A stretch of 64,000 nucleotides of DNA from Oscarella lobularis (lineage: Eukaryota; Porifera; Homoscleromorpha; Homosclerophorida; Oscarellidae): NCBI RefSeq assembly GCF_947507565.1, contig NC_089175.1, positions 5,693,733 to 5,757,732 of the forward strand, given 5' to 3'. The notes beneath the pieces are model-generated. The model had not been told where the DNA came from. It saw only the letters and a list, made by a program, of their open reading frames with translations, and ran no database searches. Below are positions 1 through 10,243 of this stretch, piece by piece (the stretch's first letter is position 1; every line of letters begins with the position of its first letter). The position numbers were made by a program, and so were the translations under genes.

Positions 1-667
1 ATAGCGTATTTATGAAAAATGCGAACAGTCATGTACTTTGATTCCCTGTATTCCTTTCTGTCCTTTTGGGCCTTGTATGCCTGTTTCACCCTGAAATTAA
101 GTTTAATCTACCTGAAAATATGATAAAACACAGCAAGATACTTGTATTCCAGTATTTCCACGAGGTCCCTGTGGTCCAGTTGCACCTTGTTTACCTTGAG
201 AACCAGGAGGTCCAACAACACCAGCGAGACCCTACTCAAATTTAACGCCGATGGTAGGGTAAAGAAGCGTATGCAACCTGTTTCCCAGGAAGGCCTTGCG
301 ATCCTTTAGCACCTTGATCACCCTATGAAATAATGTGTAGTGTGTAATGTTCATTTATGAAAGAGCACTTGTACATACTTTGTCTCCGTTTCTACCTGCG
401 TCTCCTTGCGTTCCTTTGTCTCCTTTATGACCCTAGACGCAGGTGTTCAGAATTGAGAGAAGAGAGGTTCATCTATGTACTCTAATGCCTGGCGATCCCG
501 TGTGACCAGCAAGTCCCTGGTACGATATATTAGACAAGTTGTCATCATTGGTCCCGAAAGTGTACTCTGTCTCCTTTCTGGAGAGGACAGTTAGAACTGA
601 TTTCCTCGTTTTGACATGAGAGCGGAACGAGGCAAAGAAAGATCAAGACGATTGAGCTCCAGTACAT
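1..667 (-). CDS. Collagen-TNF family protein, 5' part only (cut by window edge)
   Basis: This is the N-terminal half of the first array member; its TNF exon lies outside the window. The start codon at 667 opens a signal peptide (MYWSSIVLIFLCLVPLSC) followed by a short Cys-containing spacer that ends in KGDR at a GT donor. Collagen exons then follow in the 5' to 3' direction, each starting with a Gly codon after an AG acceptor: GHKGD..., GDQGAKG..., GPAGVVGPPG... and GETGIQGPKG.... By family logic it is a secreted trimeric ligand. Splice sites agree with the complete copies, so I expect it to be functional, but the missing end cannot be checked. Confidence 0.75.
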
Positions 668-724
668 TATTCCTTCGATTACTCCTTCAATGTTTCAACT
701 GACTTTGAGTAGAGGTGCAGAGCT

Positions 725-970
725 CATTTATAGCGGTGTGCATGGCGTCATTGTTTGTTTTTAGATCCTTTTATGGTATTCTGAGCGAAACAATGTAGAT
801 CAACAAGGCAACATGAATGATACCAATTTAGGTAAAGCCCGTACAACGCGTAGGAGCTCTCGACGATGTTTATTTCACCGTATATGGTCGCATGTGTTCG
901 CAGAGAGTGGTGAACGGTGTCCTCGTCCATTTCAAATGCTCAGAACAAGCTCACGTGCATTCACGTGTGC
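725..970 (-). promoter_or_regulatory. Promoter of the collagen-TNF gene ending at 667
   Basis: On the minus strand a TATA box (CTATAAATG, 725-733) sits about 58 bp before the start codon. A CRE-like site (TGACGCCA, 743-750) lies just upstream of it. Two CACGTG E-boxes lie near 952-968. The same order recurs before every array member, which supports real promoter function. Confidence 0.6.
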
Positions 971-1880
971 AGAAGAGTGTGCACTAAGTAAACTAGATGC
1001 CGAAAATCAGACTGCAACAGAATTAAAGGCAAAGAGAAGTAGATGTACACCAAGCCAAGTGAAAGCACATCTACAAACGCGTTATTCAATCGTCGTGCTT
1101 GCCCAGGCTCGCAGCAGCTCAGATCCAAACGTCAATGGAAAAGGAAGAATCGTGCGCACAATCTTGGACGAACGAAGGACAAAGGGTCGCAGAGTTTGCA
1201 GTTTCCGAAACGAAACCTAGGCGACTAACGAGGTAATGATATTCCCCACAGAATTATAAACAATGAGAATAGCACACTGTGTTTCAAACGTTCTCTATTT
1301 TGATCAGGTGCTGTTGAAGCATTTCATTTTTGAATGCGTTCTGCTTTCGAGGGTCTCTCAGCTCATCTAGAGACCCACGTTTGCCGCGTTACTCCAGGCC
1401 CTTTCTGGGATGCGTGCTAGGTCAAACTATGCTTGGTAACTGTCGGTTCTGACATCTCGATGTCATAGAGCGTCATTTCACGCATTGAATTGCTGCTTGT
1501 CTAAAGGATGAGTTCGTGAGAGTCTTGAGAGCCGTCGCCCTGGCTAAAGAAGATCCTTAGTTAGTCGCCGAGACTAAACAAGAGCCTCAGTAGTAGTGGC
1601 GTTCCATAGCGTTCTGTTATTACACCACAGCAACAGAACGGAAAAAGATCCAGTTCCCAGCTGGAAAATTAATGGCGATCGCTCCGCAAGAACTTCTCAA
1701 CGCGAAGTCAGCGAGGAGCCCGGCGTAATGGAACTGTATTGCGAACGTCAGAATTGCGGAGCACAAGCGTCGAAGCGTCGAATTAAGACCAGTTTCTATC
1801 AGGCCAACTGGTTTTGCACCGCGAAGGCAACATCAATGGGCGCCAAGATGACGACGACATTGTGTCAGAGAGTTTAAGAT
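971..1880. other. Intergenic stretch with no supported gene
   Basis: Plus-strand open frames at 813-1220 and 1596-1877 show no domain, no splice support and partly overlap promoter sequence that is repeated at other array members. Parts of 1000-1200 resemble 9660-9800 and 24480-24600, so this is duplicated upstream DNA. I see no gene. Confidence 0.5.
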
Positions 1881-1941
1881 CGGCATTTTATTGAGACACC
1901 AGCACGAAAAGAAGACAAAAGTCTGTTTTATGGGTGGAGTT

Positions 1942-3554
1942 TTAGTTTACTTTCCATGCGCCAAAACAAGAATTGTAAGGACTAAAGGAGTGTCGCCCAT
2001 ATCCACCTTGCGCCCTTACAGACAATTGACTGCCCTTTCTCACGTTCCAAAGCATTCCAAGATAGTGAGATTTGTCGTAAGTATTTTCATAATAATAGAT
2101 CGAAAGGCCAATACGAACTGAATCAACAAAAATGGCAGGATTCTGATATATTGATGCTGATGCACCAGTGTACAAATTGAAGTAAATAAAATAGATTCCG
2201 GATTCAGGCACGGTGATGTAACCATTGCTATACGTCATTCCGCCTTGGAGAACAGATGGATAGGAACCTGATGTGCTAGTTGACCAGTGAGTAATTACCT
2301 GGCCTGATACAAAAAGGGACCATAATTGCTTTTAAATTTTGAAAAGATTGTTTTAGCTACCCGGAGAGTAGGATTTCCAGCTATAAACGCCACCAACAAG
2401 GTATGCAATGGGTTTCAATATTGTACTAAGTGAAGACTTGAGATCTGTCACAATCTACATATTGATGAGCTCGAAGGAGCCACAACATGTCCTGTCAGTG
2501 TATACATTACCTGTTCTTTCAACCGTTTCAGAATATCTTCATCTATCTAGATAATTGAGTAAATGTAGAAGATCAAGAAGAGTTCATTTAAAGCCGTTTA
2601 CGTCAGGTCCTGCTATTCCTTGAAGTCCCTGCTCTCCTTTGTGACCAGCTAATCCTCGCTCTCCCTATTTAATTATTTTAAACAATGTCTATAATCTTAT
2701 TCTGAAACGCGCCTTGTCTCCTTTAGGTCCTTCTGGTCCTGTTTGTCCTGTGTGACCAGGTGGACCCTACATTTAGATGGCAATGTAAGTGCAAAGCGGC
2801 CGGGCGTTTGACGTTTTACAGGAATTCCGTCAATACCTCCTCTTCCTCTTGGTCCTGTTGGTCCTATTTCTCCCTAATTCAGTAATTATTCATAGCGTAT
2901 AAAGGAAAAAGGCGAACAGTTATGTACTTTGATTCCCTGTATTCCTTTCTGTCCTTTTGGGCCCTGTATGCCTGTTTCGCCCTGAAATTAAGTTTAATCT
3001 ACCTGAAAATATGATACAACACAACAAGATACTTGTATTCCAGTATTTCCACGAGGTCCCTGGGGTCCAGTTGCACCTTGAGAACCAGGAGGTCCAACAA
3101 CACCAGCGGGACCCTACTCAAATTTAACGCCGATGGTAGGGTAAAGAAGCGTATGCAACCTGTTTCCCAGGAACGCCTTGCGATCCTTTAGCACCTTGAT
3201 CACCCTATGAAATAAGGCGTAGTGTATAATATTCATTTATGAAAGAGCACTTGCACATACTTTGTCTCCGTTTCTACCTGCGTCTCCTTGCGTTCCTTTG
3301 TCTCCTTTATGACCCTAGACGCAGGTGTTTCAGAATCGAGAGAAGAGATGTACATGTATGTACTCTAATGCCTTGCGATCCCGAGTGACCCGGAAGTCCC
3401 TAGTACGATATATTAATACAAGTTGTCATCATTGGTCCTGAAAGTGTACTCTGTCTCCTTTCTGGAGAAGGCAGTTAGTACTACTGCTTTCATCGTTTTG
3501 ACACGACAGCGGAACGAGGCAAAGAAAGATCAAGACGATTGAGCTCCAGTACAT
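1942..3554 (-). CDS. Secreted collagen-TNF protein, array copy 1
   Basis: This is a complete multi-exon copy. The signal-peptide exon starts at 3554 and ends KGDR|gt. Collagen exons follow (GLPGHSGSQGI-type, GHKGD, GDQGAKG, GPAGVVGPPG, GETGIQG, GEIGPTGPRG, GPPGHTG, GERGLAGHKG), then a short charged helix exon (...LKEQ) and a last exon. The last exon has TNF beta-sandwich features: THWS near its start, GYITVPESGIYFIYFNLY (strand C-D region), LGMLWNVRKGSQLSV (compare the GGV..L.KGD.L motif of TNFs) and the C-terminal FGAWKVN. An in-frame 9 bp deletion in the GPAGVV exon removes exactly one Gly-X-Y triplet relative to copy 4. AATAAA lies at 1887-1892, about 50 bp past the stop. Likely a trimeric secreted ligand resembling ectodysplasin without its membrane anchor. 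Confidence 0.8.
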
Positions 3555-3611
3555 TATTCCTTCGGTTACTCCTTCAATGTTTCAACTGACTTTGAGTAGA
3601 GGTGCAGAGCT

Positions 3612-3638
3612 CATTTATAGCGGTGTGCATGACGTCAT
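3612..3638 (-). promoter_or_regulatory. TATA box plus consensus CRE, collagen-TNF copy 1
   Basis: CTATAAATG (3612-3620) lies 58 bp before the start codon and a perfect TGACGTCA lies at 3630-3637. Paired CACGTG boxes follow further upstream near 3840-3856. The minus-strand open frame at 3758-4015 falls in this upstream DNA and is not taken as a gene. Confidence 0.6.
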
Positions 3639-4208
3639 TGTCTATGTTTTAGATCCTTTTATGGTATTCTGAGCGAAACAATGAAGATCAACAAGGCAAC
3701 ATGAATAATACCAAATTAGGTAAAGCTCGTACAACATGTAGGCGCTCCCGACGATGTTTACTTCACCGTATATGGTCGCATGTGTTCGCAGAGAGTGGCG
3801 AACGACTCGGATATCATCGTCCATTTCCTCAGAACAAGCTCACGTGCACTCACGTGTGCAGAAGGTACAGTGTACGTGTGTACAAAGCGGAATGATCGCA
3901 GCGAAATCAAGAGCGAAAAGATGCAAACAAATCTATGTGATGGGCCTCGCATTCCCGCCATTCTTCTTTCTTCATACCCGTTCGCAAGCTTCGGAATGAT
4001 CGATGCTATGTTCAATTATTTATTATTTTAATTGAGCGTCACTTTTTCGCACATAATTTAGACATCAGTCTACTTCATAAAATATAATATAGGCATGTAT
4101 ATAGAGAAGTAGTCGACCACGTAGTACACATCAAAGCGAACTATTCACATGCAATTCACAGAAACACAGAAAAAACACTGACTGACGACATAGGGGTCAA
4201 GTATACTG

Positions 4209-5197
4209 CCATGATCAGTTTCTCACTTATACATCGTGCCATTTGCGACAGCAAAAGAAGCGAACGCGTAAGCGTCCTAACCCAGAAACAGTATAACACC
4301 GAATTTACGAGAAATTTCAGCGTAAAAAGCAAACTGGCAGCTACAAACGCATCTGACCCTATTCGTCGAAAGCTGCGGACTAACACTATGATGATGTAAG
4401 GGGCAGGAAATATTGCGTTGAAGCAGACGATAGAGATGACATACCAGAGGTCTTTGGATTTGTAAATAGATGATGTTGATTGCCCTGTTTCCGCGCCACT
4501 AGACGAAAGGGCATTCAGTCGTCGTCGTTCGACGGCATTTTGAATGACTAATCTCAGAGTTTTGACCAGATACTAAATAGCGATTGCCAATGGAAGCCAA
4601 TAAGATACACCGATGTAGACAAGCACAAACGATAGATAGTTGGCCGTGTTAGAGTTGTCTCGCGTGCAAACCGTGACAATGTAGCCATCGTCGAGCGCTA
4701 CGTATTTGAATAGGTACTTGGCCCAGGTGAAAAGAGGCGGCGCGGCAACGACGAATCCCATTAGACACGCGATGGCACTTGTGACGGCCGCTTTTCGAGT
4801 TGTGACGCCAGAGGATTGCTGATGGTCGAGTGTCGACTTCGCGAAATGAGAACGGTTCCCCACATTGACCAGCAGAATTGCCAGTGCCATAGGAAGAGAA
4901 CGGTCTGGCAAGCGGGTGTTGCTGTTTTGTCGCCGTAGTCGTACTCATAGAGTGCCCCTATAAATAGCTACAATCCGACGATGGCACGAAGGACGTCAGA
5001 AATAATCATGTTGACAATGTAGATATTTTGGCCCGCGCGCAGAACGCGAGAGCAATTGCGCAAAGAAGAAGTTGAATACATGCTGGAATGACGAGGGCCA
5101 CTTGCGTATAGCTGGCACTGTCGAGTAGAAAAATCGGTTCCGTTGAGTTGGATTGGTTGTGAGTTGAATTGATTGTTCCAAGACAGGATCCACTCAT
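4209..5197 (-). pseudogene. Rhodopsin-like GPCR pseudogene (copy A)
   Basis: This is a clear relative of the intact receptors at 7648 and 12721 but broken several times. About 20 bp are missing in the first intracellular-loop region (near 5040), 7 bp are missing before the TM4 exon text GVTTRKAAV (near 4810), a stop follows the TM5 text SYWLPLAIAI (near 4573), and 8 bp are missing in the C-terminal tail (near 4255). The start MSGSCLGTINSTHNQ and the TM6-TM7 text can still be read in separate frames. It belongs to a duplicated block (about 3600-6650) matched by 16750-19720. Confidence 0.85.
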
Positions 5198-6192
5198 GAT
5201 GTTGAAGTCAGAATATCGTCTGACCCTGACGACTGTTTTGCTACTTAGTTATGTGTAGTACACTCTAAGGCTGCGGCTACATCATAATCTAATTACACGT
5301 ATAAACCAATCATTTGATTTTGCTTTCGGCTTATAATAGCTTTTTCGCGCAGTCGCTGTCGACCCACAATAGCACTTGCATTCCATGCATCCAGATCTCA
5401 ACTGTAGAGATAAGTAGAGATTTTTCCCTCGAGCGTACGGGACCTAAAAATATTTCAGTTGCTGTATACCACCGTAGATGCTATATCTTTGGTACGACGC
5501 ACGAATCTCGGATGCCTCGAGTGCATGAGCAGACCATTAGCTAACTAGAATCTTTCGAAAACCATGGGGAAAGGACCTACTTCAGAATTTACATATGGAA
5601 TGGAGGAAGCGACCGCGACGAAGTTCCGTAAGACTCCGCATCTCATTTTGCATCAAGGTGGCATGCAAACTTTGCATTTCGGTGTCCCAACCGCTTTCTG
5701 ATAACATCGTGACGGGGACGGGGGGCCCCCCTTTCTATAGTTTCCTTCATCGCTCTCTCGCTCTTGACCCCGAAGCGAGCACCGTCACAATTTTTTGCGT
5801 CAAAGATAACGAATTGTATCCATCCTTTCTAGGGCACGAGGGTAAATCGTGGAATGAAAGTCACGTGGTTAAATATATAACCCCGCGAACGAGATTTAAT
5901 TATTTGGGATGGAGCGTCTCCCTAACGTTCACTTCCGCCCAGAGTGGTAGGTGTATATACAGTATCACATAGCGCATTAGGAATACCGTTGTTTCAGAAG
6001 ACGTGTATGAAAACATGTGCGTCGGGGATCCACGCTTGTCAATTTCCTCCATTCTGAAGAGACTACAGCACAGTTTGCGCGGAAAATTTTCTTCATTGCG
6101 TCATGTCTCGATGAGAGTTGGTTTGCGGCCAAAGCCCATTGCGCATGCGTTCGTCGATGATTTGAAAAAAAGCCCCAAAGCAATCGCTCTAA
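5198..6192. other. Duplicated intergenic block
   Basis: No gene is supported here. From about 5370 on the sequence aligns by eye with 18480-19240, including a G/C run (ggggccccccc-like) near 5720 and the leader of the membrane-protein gene that follows. It probably contains the promoters of the minus-strand receptor copy and the plus-strand gene copy. Confidence 0.5.
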
Positions 6193-6697
6193 ATGGACAT
6201 CTTGTTCGTCGTCTCGAAACGCGTGACGCCTCCTTTCCTTTGCATACTCCTTTGCATTTGTGCATCACGTCCTGTTTCGCCACAGAACGATACTCGTCAT
6301 CGATGTCCTGGCGATCCACTGTTATTCCATGGTACGTGGCTCTGTTTTGCTCATTGATTCCGTGTGTACCTATGACTGTTGGTTGTAGATATCGACGATT
6401 CGAACAAGGACGATAGGATACTTGACGTTCTGAATAAAGAGAGCGTCTTACTTCGAACGTCGGTTATTATCCCGGACCCTCAGTCTGACTGCAGCAGTGT
6501 CTCGGCTCGCCTGTACAAGGGTGTGGACGACGTCTTCAGAGACTCAGAATGCTCCTCTAGTGTAACAGGGACTACAATGAACGACTGCACGATCTCGGTG
6601 TCATGTCGTGTGGGCGTGGCCCATCTTCAAAATGGGTGAAGCTCCACATTTGGGTTTTGGGCTTTATGAAAGGAAGGCGAACGGGAACGGGAAACTC
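6193..6697 (+). pseudogene. Truncated copy of the single-pass membrane protein at 19247
   Basis: Exon 1 (6193-6331) codes for a signal peptide nearly identical to the one at 19247 (MDILFVVSKRVTPPFLCILL) and ends at a GT donor. Exon 2 starts after an AG at 6388 and reads DIDDSNKDDRILDV. A one-base deletion at about 6638 (after VAHLQNG) creates a stop where the intact copy continues MKLHIW. About 60 bp later homology ends abruptly and the sequence turns into an antisense collagen-TNF fragment. The membrane-spanning exon is missing. Confidence 0.75.
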
Positions 6698-7418
6698 CAC
6701 ATCAGTGTACAAATTGAAGTAAATAAAATAGATTCCAAATTCAGGCATGGTGATGTAACCATTGCTATGCGTCATTCCGCCTTGGAGAACGGGTGGATAA
6801 CCTGTTCTTTCAACCGCTTCAGAATATCTTCATCTATCTGGATAATTGAGTAACTGTAGAAGATCAAGAAGACTTCATTTAAAGTCGTTTACGTCAGGTC
6901 CTGGTATTCCTTGAAGTCCCTGCTCTCCTTTGTGACCATTTAGTCCTCGCTCTCCCTATTTAGTTGTTTTAGACATGCAATGTCTATAATCTTATTCTGA
7001 AACGCGCCTTGTCTCTTTTAGGTCCTTCTGGTCCTGCTTGTCCTGTGTGACCAGGTGGACCCTACATTTACATGGCAATGTAAGTGTAAAGCGACCGGGC
7101 GTTTGACGTTTTAGCGGAATAATTCCGGTAAAACGTCAAACGCCCGGCCGCTTTACACTCAATTCCGTCAGTGTCTCCTCTTCCTCTTGGTCCTGTAGGT
7201 CCTATTTCTCCTTAATTCATTAATTATTCATAGCGTATAAACGAAAAAGGCGAACAGTTATGTACTTTGATTCCTTGTATTCCTTTCTGTATGCCTGTTT
7301 CACCCTGAAATTAAGTTTAATTTACCTGAAATATGATACAAAAAACAATATACTTGTATTCCAGTATTTCCACGAGGTCCCTGTGGTCCAGTTGCACCTT
7401 GTGTTACCTTGAGAATTC
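6698..7418 (-). pseudogene. Collagen-TNF pseudogene, 3' half (copy 2)
   Basis: The TNF exon is cut on its 3' side at about 6698, so the last beta strands are absent, and at about 6796 it is joined to the short helix exon, so the IVTDLKSSLG exon is lost. Collagen exons GPDVND, GERGL, GPPGHTG and GETGIQG remain but are interrupted by an inverted duplication (7083-7159) that removes a splice donor. The gene then breaks at 7418, where a receptor-containing block begins. The other half of the gene is at 8855-9350. Confidence 0.8.
7083..7159. repeat. Imperfect 77 bp palindrome (hairpin) in a broken collagen gene
   Basis: Two arms of about 38 bp (left starts AGTGTAAAGCGACCGGGCG, right ends CGCCCGGCCGCTTTACACT) face each other with only two or three mismatches. 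Intact array members (for example 2795 and 15900) have only the left arm, inside the intron after the GIDGIP exon. Confidence 0.85.
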
Positions 7419-7647
7419 GGAATGCTCGATGCTACGCTCAATTATTTATTTTTTATTGAGCGTCACTCATAATTTAGGTAGATTTCATTGACATCACTCT
7501 ACTTCATAAAATATAACATAGGCCTGTATATAGAGAAATAGTCGACATGTAGTGCACATCAAAGCGAACCATTCACATGCAATTCACAGAAAAAACACTG
7601 TCTGACGATACATGTATAGGGGTCTCTGCACAAGTATACTGCCTTGA

Positions 7648-8664
7648 TCAGTTTCTCACTGATACATCGCGCAGTTTGCGACAGCAAAAGACGTCCCGAA
7701 GCGAACGCGTAAGCGTCCTAACCCAGAAACAGTAGAGCACCGAATTTACGACAAAGTTCAGCGTAAAAATGAAACCGGCAGCTGTATAAGCACCTGGATC
7801 TACTGGTCGAAAGCTGCGGACTAACATTACGATGATGAAAGGGGCAGGAAATATTGTGTTGGAGCCGACAATAGAGATGACATACCAGAGGGCTTTGGAT
7901 TTGTAAATAGATGAAGTTGATTGCTCCGCTTCCGCGCCACTAGACGAAAGGGCATTCAGTCTTCGTCGTTCCACGGCATTTTGAATGACTAATCTCAGAG
8001 TTTTGACCAGATAATAAATAACGATTGCCAATGGAAGCCAATAAGATACGCCGAAGTGGGCAAGCACAAACGATAGATAGTTGGCCGTGTTAGAGAGGTC
8101 TAGCGTGCAAAACGCGACGAAATGGCCATCGTGGAGTAGTACGTATTGGATTACGTACTTGGCCCAGGTGAAGAGAGGCGGCACGGCAACGACGAATCCC
8201 ATTAGACACGTGATGGCACTTGTGACGACAGCTTTTCGAGTTGTGACGCCAGCTGCAAGGGGATTGCTGATGGTGGAGTGTCGACTTTGCGAAATGAGAA
8301 CGGTTCCCCACATAGACCAGAAGAATTGCCAGTACCATAGGAATAGAAGGGTCTGGCAGGCGGGCAACGCTGTTTTGTCGCCGTAGTCGTACTCATACAG
8401 TGCTTCTATGAAAAGCCACAATCCGACGATGGCACGAAGGACGTCAGAAATGATCATGTTGACAATGTAAATATTTTGGCCCGAGCGCAGAACGCGCACG
8501 CGAGCAATAGCTACGAGAGCAATTGCGCAAAGAAGAAGTTGAATACATGCTGGAATGACGAGGGACAATCGCGTATAGGTTACACCGTTCACTAGCAAAA
8601 CCAGTTTCGTTGAGTTGGATTGGTTGGGAGTTGAATTGATTGTTCCAAGACCAGATCCACTCAT
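7648..8664 (-). CDS. Rhodopsin-like (class A) seven-transmembrane receptor, copy B
   Basis: An intronless frame of 338 residues if started at 8664 (MSGSGLGTINST), the start shared with copy C; an in-frame ATG at 8724 would add 20 residues. The N-terminus has several N-glycosylation sites. Hydrophobic segments fit TM1 (IPACIQLLLCAIALVAIARV), TM2 (NMIISDVLRAIVG, with the class A Asp), TM3 beginning at Cys of PACQ and ending SQSRH in place of DRY, TM4, an ECL2 Cys (FCTLD), TM5 with Pro (SYWLPLAIVIYYL), TM6 with Pro (FPAPFII) and TM7 ending NSVLYCF in place of NPxxY. A short Cys-bearing tail follows. It presumably couples to G proteins at the plasma membrane; the ligand is unknown. The gene lies inside the broken collagen gene (copy 2). 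Confidence 0.85.
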   Translation of the reverse strand: MSGSGLGTINSTPNQSNSTKLVLLVNGVTYTRLSLVIPACIQLLLCAIALVAIARVRVLRSGQNIYIVNMIISDVLRAIVGLWLFIEALYEYDYGDKTALPACQTLLFLWYWQFFWSMWGTVLISQSRHSTISNPLAAGVTTRKAVVTSAITCLMGFVVAVPPLFTWAKYVIQYVLLHDGHFVAFCTLDLSNTANYLSFVLAHFGVSYWLPLAIVIYYLVKTLRLVIQNAVERRRLNALSSSGAEAEQSTSSIYKSKALWYVISIVGSNTIFPAPFIIVMLVRSFRPVDPGAYTAAGFIFTLNFVVNSVLYCFWVRTLTRSLRDVFCCRKLRDVSVRN

Positions 8665-8854
8665 GATGATGTTCAGAATCGTCTGACCCTGACGACTGCT
8701 TTGCTGCTTACTTATGTAGTGCACTCTCAGGCTGCGACTACGTCACACGATCTAATTACATGTATAAACCAATCATTTAATTAAGGTGGTAATATCCCTA
8801 CCTCGCAACTGTTACTAAGAGAAAGCAGGGCCCTGAAGAGAAAGCGTTGCTGTT

Positions 8855-9350
8855 TTTCCACGAGGTCCCTGTGGTCCAGTTGTTTACCTTGAGAACCAGG
8901 AGGTCCAACAACACCAGCGGGACCCTACTCAAATTTATCGCCGATGGTAGGGTAAAGAAGCGTATGCAACCTGTTTCCCAGGAAGGCCTTGCGATCCTTT
9001 AGCACCTTGATCACCCTATGAAATAATGTGTAGTGTGTAATGTTCATTTATGAAAGAGCACTTGTACATACTTTGTCTCCGTTTCTACCTGCGCCTCCTT
9101 GCGTTCCTTTGTCTCCTTTATGACCCTAGACGCAGGTGTTTCAGAATTGAGAGAAGAGAGGTACATGTATGCCTGGCGATCCCGGGTGACCAGCAAGTCC
9201 CTGGTACGATATATTAGACAAGTTGTCATCATTGGTCTCGAAAGTGTACTCTGTCTCCTTTCTGGAGAGGACAGTTAGAACTGCTTTCCTCGTTTTGACA
9301 TGAGGCGGAACGAGGCAAAGAACGATCAAGACGATGGAGCTCCAGTGCAT
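8855..9350 (-). pseudogene. Collagen-TNF pseudogene, 5' half (copy 2)
   Basis: This continues the collagen gene interrupted at 7418. The exon text for TCCACGAGGTCCCTGTGG occurs on both sides of the receptor block. Collagen exons GPAGVVGPPG, GDQGAKG and GHKGD and the signal-peptide exon (start at 9350, MHWSSIVLIVLCLVP) remain. One base is missing in the signal-peptide exon near 9303, shifting the frame to PHVKTRK instead of SCQNEE. Confidence 0.8.
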
Positions 9351-9407
9351 TATTCCTTCGATTACTCCTTCAATATTTCAACTGACTTCGAGTAGAGGTG
9401 CACAGCA

Positions 9408-9434
9408 CATTTATAGCGGTGTGCATGACGTCAT
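9408..9434 (-). promoter_or_regulatory. Conserved TATA and CRE of collagen-TNF pseudogene copy 2
   Basis: CTATAAATG (9408-9416) and a perfect TGACGTCA (9426-9433) are kept although the gene body is broken, which suggests recent inactivation. Confidence 0.5.
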
Positions 9435-9639
9435 TGCCTGTGTTGTAGATCCTTTTATGGTAATCTTAGTGAGACAATGAAGATCAACAAGGCAACGTGA
9501 ATGATACCAAATAAGGTAAGGTTCGTACAACACGTAGGCGCTTCCGACGTTGTTTATTTCACCGTATATGGTCGCATTTGTTTGTAGAGAGTGGCGCGAA
9601 CGATGTCATCGTCCATTTCCTAAGAACGATCTCACGTGC

Positions 9640-10243
9640 ATTCACGTGTGCAGAAGAGTGTGTACTACGTAAGAATGCCACCAAAGTAGAGGCTGAATTT
9701 CAGACTGCAACAGAATCAAGAGCAAAGAGAAGTAGATGTAGATCAAGCTTAGTGAAGGCGCATCTACAAACACGTTATTCAATCGTCTGTTGCAAGCGTA
9801 GCAGCGTACCTGATTGATTGACACAGACAGGCTTTTTGATATCCTAAAAAAAGCAGGCGTCTACTCAATGAAATATCGGTCACTACTAGTCAACGATTTC
9901 TGCACCCTGTCATCCATGATGATGAAGTCAATGATCAATACTGTACATGATTCCTTTTCTTTGCCATTCGTCTCTCAATCCGATCTAAGAGTGAGCGTCA
10001 TTCATTCGTTTGTTCGTTTGATGTAGTGGGCTTCCTGACAGCTCGCCTCGATCGAGGCTTTCCTTCTTTCCATTCGAGTCGCTTTTCGTCGTTTCTTTGC
10101 TTCCATCCATCGTTCCTGCTTTCTCAATCGCTTTCTTTCATTTGTAGACACTGGCCCCGTAGGAATGGAACGAGTGTCTTCGCCCGTGGGGGAAAATTTG
10201 ACGACTATTTGGCACAGTGTTTAGAACTTTTACCGTGCGTTAT
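9640..10243. repeat. Duplicated noncoding block, first part (matches 24460-25077)
   Basis: Sequence closely matching 24460-25077 with small indels. It holds short open frames in both strands but none is kept as a whole between the copies. Near 9820-9900 there is a run (SMKYRSL...) in both copies that might be an exon, with no recognisable domain. I call no gene. Confidence 0.6.

Noticed and set aside
813-1220. Plus-strand open frame of 135 codons
   Set aside because: It overlaps the promoter of an array member, and equivalent regions at other members have stops in this frame.
1942-2238. C1q domain call for the terminal exon of the collagen genes
   Set aside because: Collagen plus a C-terminal beta sandwich first suggests C1q, but the THWS start, GIYFIYFNLY strand, LG..W.VRKGS.LSV and FFGAW ending fit TNF better. 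It remains to be tested by HMM.
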